This document shows, piece after piece, positions 42,377 through 49,931 of a stretch of DNA of 64,000 nt. Within the stretch, counting starts at the first letter, position 1, and each line of letters opens with the position of its first letter. The notes below the pieces were generated by a model. That model was not told the DNA's origin and did not search any database. It saw nothing but the letters and a program-made list of their open reading frames with translations. Made by a program: the position numbers and the translations under genes. Source of the stretch: UTCHB3 sp964531325 (lineage in GTDB: Bacteria; Bacteroidota; Ignavibacteria; Ignavibacteriales; Ignavibacteriaceae); assembly GCA_964531325.1 (NCBI GenBank), contig CAZHCW010000003.1, forward strand, positions 124,001 through 188,000, given 5' to 3'.

Positions 42377-42775
42377 ATGAATCTGGAAACTGACATAATA
42401 ATTTTTACATCGACGGCTCTGCTCTCACTTTTAATGCTCACCGCCATTTATCTGGCATTCAGAGCTTACAGGAAAAGCAAAGGAATGTCGGAGAATCTGC
42501 ATGAACGCGATTTTCAGTTGCCAATCGACAAACAAAAACTCTATTTTTACGGCTCATTTTTTAATCCCGATTCACCCCTTCCATCACGGAAAAGATTTAT
42601 ACCACTCTATATTTCAGTAATAACACTCTATATACTTACGGTGATAAGCTTCTACACAGGATTGCTGCTCTTTGCATGGTTGTTTAACTTCCTGATATTT
42701 GCTGTGGTGCTATTTGTGGGAGTAAAATTTATTAAAGTGTTAATTGACGACAAAACAGCTTCAAAGATTATATAA
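42377..42775 (+). CDS. small integral membrane protein, unknown
   Basis: 132 aa. Membrane segments at about 7-28 (IIFTSTALLSLLMLTAIYLAF), 75-93 and 97-116, with a polar loop that includes LPIDKQKLYFYGSFFNPDSP. No family was recognised. It lies 10 bp upstream of upp and is probably co-transcribed with it, from a TATCTTTA box near 42319. Function unknown. Confidence 0.6.
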   Translation: MNLETDIIIFTSTALLSLLMLTAIYLAFRAYRKSKGMSENLHERDFQLPIDKQKLYFYGSFFNPDSPLPSRKRFIPLYISVITLYILTVISFYTGLLLFAWLFNFLIFAVVLFVGVKFIKVLIDDKTASKII

Positions 42776-42785
42776 CCGAGGAACC

Positions 42786-43412
42786 ATGGAACATTTTACC
42801 ATTGTAAGCAACAATCTTATTCTTAGAGACCTTACTTACCTGCGTGACAAAAATACACCACAGAGAGATTTCAGGCATGCACTCGACAGGATAGCCTACT
42901 CGATTTGCATCTCACTTAGTTCAAATATTATAATGAAGGATGTAGAAGTGGAAACGCCTCTTGAAGTTACAAGTGGTAAAAAAATTGCAAGTGAAATTGT
43001 TCTTGTACCAATCTTAAGAGCCGGATTAAGCATGGGAAATGCTTTTCTTCAACTTCTTCCACAAGCGAAGATGGGACACATCGGTTTAAAAAGAAATGAA
43101 GAAACTCTCGAACCAATCGAATACTATTATAAAACTCCACAGGATTTGGAGACTGCACAGGTGATTATTCTCGATCCGATGCTCGCTACAGGAGGAAGTG
43201 TTTCTGCTGCTGTTACATTTTTGAAAAGAGGCGGTGCAAAAAACATAATTATCGCTTCGATTATTTCAGCACCAGAGGGGGTTACCAGAGTTTTAAATGA
43301 TCATCCTGATGTTTATATTTACACAGCAGCTTACGATCGTGGTCTTAATGAGAAGGGATATATCGTTCCGGGGCTTGGTGATGCCGGCGATCGTGTTTTT
43401 GGAACATTATAA
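42786..43412 (+). CDS. upp: uracil phosphoribosyltransferase
   Basis: 208 aa from the ATG at 42786, chosen because GAGGA lies at -6 and the family starts here; an ATG at 42744 overlaps the previous gene. Motifs: LVPILRAGLSMGNAF, the PRPP loop VIILDPMLATGGS, and the uracil site YIVPGLGDAGDRVFGT at the C-terminus. It makes UMP from uracil and PRPP for pyrimidine salvage. Confidence 0.96.
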   Translation: MEHFTIVSNNLILRDLTYLRDKNTPQRDFRHALDRIAYSICISLSSNIIMKDVEVETPLEVTSGKKIASEIVLVPILRAGLSMGNAFLQLLPQAKMGHIGLKRNEETLEPIEYYYKTPQDLETAQVIILDPMLATGGSVSAAVTFLKRGGAKNIIIASIISAPEGVTRVLNDHPDVYIYTAAYDRGLNEKGYIVPGLGDAGDRVFGTL

Positions 43413-43448
43413 TCCAATAATCCAATAATCCAATAATGCAGTAATTGT
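43411..43448. repeat. 8-bp tandem repeat AATCCAAT/AATGCAGT, array 3
   Basis: Three AATCCAAT units followed by AATGCAGT, starting at the upp stop codon. Same unit family as 11020, 23088 and 48859. Confidence 0.75.
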
Positions 43449-43565
43449 AATTAAAAAATGGATACAGACCTCGATAATTCGAGATGTGTATCCATATTAA
43501 TATTGAAGGGATTTGGGACTTTTTGAGCAATAAAGAACCTTAGTAATTCATTACTCAAGTACTCT

Positions 43566-44792
43566 CTATCTAAAGAGATTCTTTTCCTGTTTTACATTAA
43601 GGGCTTCACCAACTTCATAAAGGGCTTTTTCGAGGTCTTTAATGATGTCTTTGTGGTTTTCGATACCAACAGAGAGACGAACAAGTCCTTCGGTAATCCC
43701 AGCTTCTTTCCGGGCGTCGGGTCCCATCGAAAAATGAGTCATACTTGCAGGATGCTGAATAAGGGATTCAACTCCACCAAGGCTCACAGCCAGCTGACAA
43801 AGTTTAACCGAATTCATCATAATTTCACCGGCATCATATCCACCCTTTAATTCAAAAGTGATCATTCCGCCATGTCCCTTGTGCTGTTTCAGTCCCGTGA
43901 AATACTGAGGATGTGATCTTAACCCGGGGTATTTAATCCACTCAACCATCTCATGTTTTTCGAGAAATTCAGCTACTTTTTGGGCGTTTTCTGAATGTTT
44001 TTCCATTCTTATTGCAAGAGTTTTAATTCCTCTGTGAACTAAAAATGAGTTAAATGGGTCGATTACGCCACCTGTCTGATTTAACACTTTTTTCATAAGT
44101 GTATAATCAGCCATCTCTTTTGCAACAACAATACCCGCAACAACATCAGCGTGGCCGTTAAGGAACTTTGTCATTGAGTGAATAATGATATCCACACCAA
44201 ATTCAAATGGTCTCTGGAGAGCTGGAGACATAAATGTATTGTCAACACAAACTTTTGCACCAAATTCTTTGGCAATTTTAACCATTTCGGCAAGGTCTGC
44301 AATCGCCAGAGTAGGATTACCCGGTGTCTCAACATATACCAATTTAGTATTCTCTTTCATCGCAGCTCTTACATCATCAGGGTTGGAAGTATCTACAAAA
44401 GATATTTCAACACCAAATCGTGCATAAACTGTTCTTAGCAGAGTGTTGGTTGGTCCATAAACTGCTTGGGAGCATACAATATGTGAACCGTTGCTTAAGT
44501 AGGTGGCAAAAACTGTATTAATAGCCGCCATACCACTTGCGCAACCCATTGCTTTTACACCGCCCTCGAGGGCAGCAACAGAATCTTCCATCGCTTCAAT
44601 AGTTGGGTTGCTCATTCTCGTATAAATGTGCCCCTTCCCCTCACCGGAGAACAATGCAGCACCGTGTTGTGCTGATTTAAACTTAAAAGTAGAGGTCTGA
44701 TATATCGGCGGAACTACCGCACCAAATTCATCTTCATCAATGCCTGCATGTACACACATCGACTCAAAATTAAGATTTTTAGGATCTTTCAT
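43566..44792 (-). CDS. PLP-dependent trans-sulfuration enzyme (methionine gamma-lyase / cystathionine gamma-synthase family)
   Basis: 408 aa of the Cys/Met metabolism fold type I family. Seen: PPIYQTSTFKF, the PLP-binding SMTKFLNGHADVVAG with the Schiff-base Lys, DNTFMSPALQRP, YVETPGNPTL, and QHPASMTHFSMGPD near the end. True methionine gamma-lyases have a Cys in the YGCT loop. Here the loop reads VYGPTNTLL, so I cannot choose between gamma-lyase, gamma-synthase and sulfhydrylase. It makes or breaks C-S bonds of homocysteine, cystathionine or methionine, and metK in the window may share its metabolite. Single gene. Confidence 0.88.
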   Translation of the reverse strand: MKDPKNLNFESMCVHAGIDEDEFGAVVPPIYQTSTFKFKSAQHGAALFSGEGKGHIYTRMSNPTIEAMEDSVAALEGGVKAMGCASGMAAINTVFATYLSNGSHIVCSQAVYGPTNTLLRTVYARFGVEISFVDTSNPDDVRAAMKENTKLVYVETPGNPTLAIADLAEMVKIAKEFGAKVCVDNTFMSPALQRPFEFGVDIIIHSMTKFLNGHADVVAGIVVAKEMADYTLMKKVLNQTGGVIDPFNSFLVHRGIKTLAIRMEKHSENAQKVAEFLEKHEMVEWIKYPGLRSHPQYFTGLKQHKGHGGMITFELKGGYDAGEIMMNSVKLCQLAVSLGGVESLIQHPASMTHFSMGPDARKEAGITEGLVRLSVGIENHKDIIKDLEKALYEVGEALNVKQEKNLFR

Positions 44793-44837
44793 ATGTATCT
44801 TCCAAATTTTTCAAAAATTCAATCTACTAATATAGTA

Positions 44838-44911
44838 CTTGAGAGACTAGTGAAACCAGAGAAACTTGAGTGATCAGAGAACCTCTCAAGTTCTCAAGTT
44901 CTCAAGTTCTT
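44838..44911. repeat. CTCAAGTT 8-bp repeat
   Basis: Ends in three perfect CTCAAGTT units; the first half has GAGAGACTAGTG, GAGAAACTTGAGTG and related words. Same family as 36179-36250. The right end touches the stop of the 44910 gene. Confidence 0.65.
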
Positions 44912-45119
44912 AATAATATATCGCATGCACCTCAATCTCTTCGGCGGAGGGATCATTTTCTTTGATGAATTTGATAAAATCGTTGTTGTAATATTCCTGA
45001 TGATTTTCTTCAAAATCTTTTTTTAGGGCTTCGATCTCTTCATAACTAAGATTGGTTTTGAAATAGCTTTTTATTCCTTCATCATCATAGATTTTGAAGT
45101 AATTTCTTTGATTGTTCAT
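44910..45119 (-). CDS. small acidic protein in the etf / acyl-CoA dehydrogenase operon
   Basis: 69 aa, strongly acidic, predicted helical (SYEEIEALKKDFEENHQEY), with no membrane or signal segment. CAGGAG lies 8 nt before the ATG. It starts 16 bp after the acyl-CoA dehydrogenase gene and closes the etfB-etfA-acd unit. No known family was recognised. An accessory role for the dehydrogenase or ETF is a context-based guess. Confidence 0.65.
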   Translation of the reverse strand: MNNQRNYFKIYDDEGIKSYFKTNLSYEEIEALKKDFEENHQEYYNNDFIKFIKENDPSAEEIEVHAIYY

Positions 45120-45135
45120 TTTGTTTGCTCCTGAG

Positions 45136-46866
45136 TTAGATTAGTATCTCATGTGAATGCAGAATATCGGAGAAAAGCTCATCTTTAATTGATTCGGCAT
45201 TTCTCTTAGCGTGCGAAAGTGAATTAATAATAAATCTGTTAGCGATAAAGCGTTTGCGTGAATCTTTTTCAGCTTCATCGAGCAACAGATAACCTACATA
45301 AATATAACTGTAAAGTTCAACAAGGTCTTTTGCTGCAACATCCTGAAAGACAGGGTCTTTTTTATCGAGTACATACTTGACACATTCATTGAAGATTATC
45401 CTGATTTCCTTGAGGAAATTTTGTAGTCTTGTTAACCCCGAATCGTAAGATTTGGCTTCTTTTTTGGTAATAAAATCGACAAGAACATCAGAAAAGACAC
45501 CGGAGGCAGCCGCCACGATTTGTAGTTGTGATGTTCCCTCATAAATATTGGTGATTCTTGCATCGCGAGCCAATCGTTCAACCTTAAACTCACGCATGTA
45601 ACCTGTACCACCGTGAATTTGAAGAGCATCATAAGTAATCTTGTTTGATGCTTCTGTCACGATGTATTTTGCCATTGGAGTTAAAAGATTAGCCAGTCTG
45701 GTTACATTTTTTAGTCTGGCATTGGCTTCTGCAAAAGGTTTACCGTCTTTTTTCAGATTTTCAATCACCTCTTCAAGTTTTTCTTTGAGATCAACCATTA
45801 TCGCAGTGGAATAGAGCAGTGACCTGTTACTTTCAAGTGTAACTCTCATATCCATAAGAATATTGGTAACGACGGGTAGATTGATAATCGGTTTTCCAAA
45901 CTGTTCCCGCTCTTTTGCATATTTTAATGCCTCTTCATAAGCAGCCTGGGATATTCCAAGTGCTTGCGCAGAAACTCCTGCCCGAGCCCGAAACATAAGA
46001 TCAAGAACATATTTAATTAGTCCCATTCTTCTGGTACCAACAAGTTTGCAAGGGGTATCGTTGAACTGAAGTTCGCAGGTTGGTGAGCCGTGAATGCCAA
46101 GTTTGTGTTCAATTCTGCGGACTTTAACTGTATCGTCGCCGTAACAAACAAAAAGACTTAGTCCTCTGCCATCTTTTGAACCGGCTTCACTTCTTGCAAG
46201 AACAAGCAACACTTCACCATTTCCATTGGTGATAAATCTTTTAACTCCTCTTAGGAACCACTCACCTTTTTCGTTTTGATATGCAGATAGTTTTACCGCT
46301 TGCAAGTCACTTCCTGCATCCGGTTCTGTGAGGGCCATTGCACCTGTAAACTCACCCGTTGAAAATCTTGGAAGAAATTCTTCAGCGAGTTCTTCGCCAC
46401 CAAATTTCCTTATTGTGTCGGCAATATCCTGAAGACCAAAAAGGTTCATCAACGATGCATCAGCACGGGAAACCATTTCAACCGCTACCATATAGATAAA
46501 AAACGGAAAATTGAGACCTCCATATTTTCTCGGAAGGATCATTCCCATCAGGTCGGCTTGGGCAAGCTGCCCTAAATTCTTTTTTGTACCTTCTGCGTAA
46601 GAAACTTTTCCATCGGCAAAAACAGCACCGAATTCATCAACGCCGGCAGCTCTTGGTTCAATAAAATTAGCAGAAAGATCACCAACCACTTCGAGAACGG
46701 CACGGTAGTTTTCCATTGCATCCTCAAAGGAGACAGGAGCAAAGTTATAGTGAAGAGCTTCTTTATAGTTCTCTTCAAACAATGAAATTACTTCTCTTAC
46801 CTGTTCAGAATCAAAATTTTTGAAATGAAACTGAATATCGCTGTTATCTGTAAAATAATTTGCCAT
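45136..46866 (-). CDS. acyl-CoA dehydrogenase
   Basis: 576 aa, longer than the usual 380 because of a C-terminal extension of about 170 residues. Core motifs: RKYGGLNFPFFIYMVAVEMV, GAMALTEPDAGSDLQAVKL (FAD and substrate loop), RFITNGNGEVLLVLARSE, RAGVSAQALGISQAAYEEAL with REQFGKPI, and ALQIHGGTGYMREFKVERLARDARITNIYEGTSQLQ. The C-terminal part is helical, like the extended ACAD9/AidB-type dehydrogenases. It oxidises acyl-CoA and passes electrons to ETF, whose genes are immediately upstream (10 bp after etfA). Chain-length preference cannot be read. Confidence 0.93.
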   Translation of the reverse strand: MANYFTDNSDIQFHFKNFDSEQVREVISLFEENYKEALHYNFAPVSFEDAMENYRAVLEVVGDLSANFIEPRAAGVDEFGAVFADGKVSYAEGTKKNLGQLAQADLMGMILPRKYGGLNFPFFIYMVAVEMVSRADASLMNLFGLQDIADTIRKFGGEELAEEFLPRFSTGEFTGAMALTEPDAGSDLQAVKLSAYQNEKGEWFLRGVKRFITNGNGEVLLVLARSEAGSKDGRGLSLFVCYGDDTVKVRRIEHKLGIHGSPTCELQFNDTPCKLVGTRRMGLIKYVLDLMFRARAGVSAQALGISQAAYEEALKYAKEREQFGKPIINLPVVTNILMDMRVTLESNRSLLYSTAIMVDLKEKLEEVIENLKKDGKPFAEANARLKNVTRLANLLTPMAKYIVTEASNKITYDALQIHGGTGYMREFKVERLARDARITNIYEGTSQLQIVAAASGVFSDVLVDFITKKEAKSYDSGLTRLQNFLKEIRIIFNECVKYVLDKKDPVFQDVAAKDLVELYSYIYVGYLLLDEAEKDSRKRFIANRFIINSLSHAKRNAESIKDELFSDILHSHEILI

Positions 46867-46875
46867 TTGTTTTTC

Positions 46876-47892
46876 CTATTTCAACTTGCTCTTGTAAACT
46901 TCAATGAATTTTGGAATAATAGTTGTGGCATCACCAACAATTCCATAGTGGCTTACTCCAAATATTGGTGCATCAGGGTCGCTGTTTATTGCGATAATCT
47001 TTTTTGCCTCCTGCATCCCGGCACGGTGTTGAATGGCACCTGAAATACCGATTGCAATGTAAAGTTTTGGTCTTACTGTTACGCCTGTTTGTCCAACCTG
47101 TCTCTCCGAAATAATAAATCCGGCATCAACTGCTGCTCGACTTCCTGCCACTTCGCCACCGAGGGTATGGGCAAGTTCTTCAACCAATTTAAAGTTTTCT
47201 TTGGTGCCAAGACCATAACCACCCGAAACAATTACAGGGGCAGCTTTCAAATTCACTTTATTCTCTTCGTAATGTTGCTCGATCACTTCAACAAGATTAT
47301 CCTCATCTGCTTTTACAAAAGGGATTTCTTCGATTACAACAGGGTTTGGTTTTTCAATTTTGTGAGATTCCATCACTCCTTCTCTAACCGTAGCCATCTG
47401 GGTTTCAGTGTCGGGGGTTATGATTGTGGCTATGATATTTCCACCAAATGCCGGTCTTATCTGAAGAAGCAGTTCTTTGTATTCCTGATTCAGATATTTA
47501 ACATCGGAGATTTGAAGATCGGTACAATCGGCAGTCAGTCCGCTTTTTGTGAAGGAGGCAACTCTCGGAGCTATGTCCCTGCCAATTACTGTGGCACCAA
47601 AAAGGACAATCCGGGGTTTCCTTTCGGTTATCAATGTGTTCATTATTCGTGCATAGGGAAGAGTCCGAAAATATTTCAGCTCGGGAGCATCCACAAGAAT
47701 TGATTCAGAAACGCCAAAATTAAAAGACTCTTCAGCAATGTGTCTTACATTCTCGCCGATCACAATCGATTTAAGAGTTGAGCCCGTTGTTGCAGCCAAC
47801 TTGTATCCTTTTGACAAAAGTTCGAGACTCACATCGGCTGGTTTACCGTTGCGAACTTCGATGAATACCCAAATTTCATTCTTTTTTTTCAT
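46876..47892 (-). CDS. etfA: electron transfer flavoprotein subunit alpha
   Basis: 338 aa. The C-terminal FAD domain is clear: PVIVSGGYGLGTKENFKLVEELA, GSRAAVDAGFI, RQVGQTGVTVRPKLYIAIGISGAIQHRAGM, and IIAINSDPDAPIFGVSHYGIVGD. The N-terminal third is the alpha/beta domain shared with EtfB. EtfAB takes electrons from acyl-CoA dehydrogenase to the quinone pool. It lies 4 bp after etfB and 9 bp before acd. Confidence 0.96.
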   Translation of the reverse strand: MKKKNEIWVFIEVRNGKPADVSLELLSKGYKLAATTGSTLKSIVIGENVRHIAEESFNFGVSESILVDAPELKYFRTLPYARIMNTLITERKPRIVLFGATVIGRDIAPRVASFTKSGLTADCTDLQISDVKYLNQEYKELLLQIRPAFGGNIIATIITPDTETQMATVREGVMESHKIEKPNPVVIEEIPFVKADEDNLVEVIEQHYEENKVNLKAAPVIVSGGYGLGTKENFKLVEELAHTLGGEVAGSRAAVDAGFIISERQVGQTGVTVRPKLYIAIGISGAIQHRAGMQEAKKIIAINSDPDAPIFGVSHYGIVGDATTIIPKFIEVYKSKLK

Positions 47893-47896
47893 TGTC

Positions 47897-48784
47897 CTAT
47901 CCGAATATGTGGTCAGCTAAAAGTTGATCGATCAGTTTTTCAAGTCCCTCACGGGTCGGTTCCACCATAATATGATTTCCACCCCCGAGAATAACTGAAT
48001 CAACTTTGTGAACTTTAGTTGGTGAGCCTTTAATTCCACATCTTTCAGCGTCAAGTTCCAGTTCATCCATTGTAAGTGTGGGTATAAACAGATTTTTCTC
48101 TTCATATTCATGACGAAGTGTGTCGGTATAAAGAAGGCTGTTTCCTTCTGTCAGCTTTTCGAGGTCCATAAGTGATTTGGCACCTTTATAAGCCATTACC
48201 CTTTTTGCACTGAAAGGTCTTGGTTCTGCGGCATCTTTAAGTACTGTAAGAAGAAAAGGGAATTTAGCTTTTACTATCTCATAACCGCCATCAATTTTTC
48301 TTCTGATTTTGGCGTGAGTGTCGGTCATTTCAAGAATTTCTTCCACATAAGTAACCTGTGGCAGATTTAATTTTTCGGCAGTTTGTGGACCAACTTGTGC
48401 AGTATCTCCATCAATTGCCTGCCTTCCTGCAAAAACAAGGTCATATTCGCCTGTTTTTTTTATCGCTTCACTTAAAACATAAGATGTTGCGAGCGTATCG
48501 GCACCGGCAAATTTTCTGTCACTGATCAGATATACAGAATCGGCACCCATATAAAGACACTCACGGAGAATATCGGAAGCCCGTTGGGGGCCCATTGTTA
48601 TTGCAGTTACTGTTCCGCCAAATTTGTCTTTTACTTGCAGTGCAAATTCAAGGGCAACTCTGTCTTCATTGTTAAAAATTGCAGGCAATTTTGAACGGTT
48701 AACTGTTCCGTCCTCTTTCATCACACTTCCCGAGATATTTGCAGTATCGGGAACCTGCTTTACCAGTACGATGGATTTAAACAC
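47897..48784 (-). CDS. etfB: electron transfer flavoprotein subunit beta
   Basis: 295 aa starting at GTG with GGAG 9 nt upstream. Motifs: IVLVKQVPDTANISG at the start, NNEDRVALEFALQVKDKFG, AITMGPQRASDILRECLYMGADSVYLISD, AGRQAIDGDTAQVGPQTAEKLNLP, the AMP/FAD-binding region. It is the first gene of the etfB-etfA-acd-small-protein operon, under a promoter in the 48785-49178 spacer. Confidence 0.96.
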   Translation of the reverse strand: MFKSIVLVKQVPDTANISGSVMKEDGTVNRSKLPAIFNNEDRVALEFALQVKDKFGGTVTAITMGPQRASDILRECLYMGADSVYLISDRKFAGADTLATSYVLSEAIKKTGEYDLVFAGRQAIDGDTAQVGPQTAEKLNLPQVTYVEEILEMTDTHAKIRRKIDGGYEIVKAKFPFLLTVLKDAAEPRPFSAKRVMAYKGAKSLMDLEKLTEGNSLLYTDTLRHEYEEKNLFIPTLTMDELELDAERCGIKGSPTKVHKVDSVILGGGNHIMVEPTREGLEKLIDQLLADHIFG

Positions 48785-49178
48785 TTATGGCTCCAAAATT
48801 ATAAAAATTTTCATTATTAAAATAAGAGATTCAGGATATTTTCACAACAGGTTTTTTTTAATGCAGTAATGCAGTAATGCAGTAATCCAATAATGTTTTG
48901 ATTACAACGATTGTCGAATAACCTTTTCCCTTTGGGAGGATTATATATTCGTAGCGTCCCGATTGCCTTCTACGATACAAAATACCATATCTAAAAGTTC
49001 ACAACAATTAACTGCTTAAATGATAATTCTTTTTAATAAATTCAATTTACTAAAATCAACTTTTCGATCAAAACATAATTGAGCTTCTTTGATTGATCGG
49101 AACACAATTTTCGCAGGTGGATTCCTGGATTTTCTAATAAATCAACAATAAAAACAAAGAGAAAATCAAAAATATCTG
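48785..49178. other. divergent intergenic region with an 8-bp repeat array
   Basis: 394 bp between etfB (minus) and the LytTR regulator (plus). The only structured part is the array at 48859-48896. The rest is AT-rich DNA with no ORF bearing a ribosome site and no recognisable RNA gene. Confidence 0.5.
48859..48896. repeat. 8-bp tandem repeat AATGCAGT/AATCCAAT, array 4
   Basis: Three AATGCAGT units, one AATCCAAT and a partial unit, in the etfB/LytTR divergent spacer. Confidence 0.75.
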
Positions 49179-49931
49179 ATGGAAAAACCCCTAATCTCTC
49201 CGGTGTTACGAGCCATTATCGTAGATGATGAATTTCACGGCAGGGAGAACCTCAAGAAGATTATCGAGTTATACTGCCCTGAAGTTATTGTTCTTGAATC
49301 TGCCGAATCTACTGTTCAAGCTGCAAGATTTGTGAGAGAATTAAAACCTGATGTGGTATTCCTTGACATAAACATGCCGGTTCTTGACGGATTCGACTTT
49401 CTAAGTGAGTTCGAAGATCGTGATTTTATGGTTGTTTTGGTAAGTGCTTACTCAGAATATGGGATTAAAGCTGTGAAAGCCGGTGCAGTTGACTATCTAC
49501 TTAAACCTGTAAACATTAAAGAACTTAAACTCACCATCAAAAAACTTATCTCCCTCAAGAAAAAGCAGACGGAAGAGAGCCCCTATTTTGAGAATGATAA
49601 ACTTGTTGTCCCCGATGTCCATGGATTTAATATTATTAGTCTCGATGAGATTATAAGAATCGAAGCCGAAGGAAGTTACTCAAAAATATTTCTTATTGAT
49701 GGGAAGTGGAAAATAGTAACAAAAACTCTGAAGGATTTTGAGGATTCCCTGCCTGAACAGTCATTTTTCAGGGTTCACAAATCACATATTGTGAATCTGA
49801 AATATGTGAAGGAATATACCGGTATCGATGGTGGATCGGTGAAAATGACAGACGGCAGTAAAGTTGAAGTTTCCCGCAGAAAAGCCGTTGATTTTGTTAA
49901 AAAAATAAAATCGGGATTGAGATCGGTTTGA
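49179..49931 (+). CDS. LytTR-family response regulator
   Basis: 250 aa. Receiver domain at 10-125 with the DDE acidic pocket (AIIVDDEFHGREN), phospho-acceptor Asp in VVFLDINMPVLDG, and the Lys in YLLKPVN. LytTR DNA-binding domain at 145-245: IISLDEIIRIEAEGSYSKIF, FFRVHKSHIVNLKYV, and VEVSRRKAVDFVKKI. It is the partner of the downstream LytS-like kinase, whose start overlaps its stop by 4 bp. Confidence 0.95.
   Translation: MEKPLISPVLRAIIVDDEFHGRENLKKIIELYCPEVIVLESAESTVQAARFVRELKPDVVFLDINMPVLDGFDFLSEFEDRDFMVVLVSAYSEYGIKAVKAGAVDYLLKPVNIKELKLTIKKLISLKKKQTEESPYFENDKLVVPDVHGFNIISLDEIIRIEAEGSYSKIFLIDGKWKIVTKTLKDFEDSLPEQSFFRVHKSHIVNLKYVKEYTGIDGGSVKMTDGSKVEVSRRKAVDFVKKIKSGLRSV

Noticed and set aside
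11020..48896. 8-bp repeat arrays as possible CRISPR arrays
   Set aside because: Units are too short, there are no spacers of constant length, and no cas genes are present.
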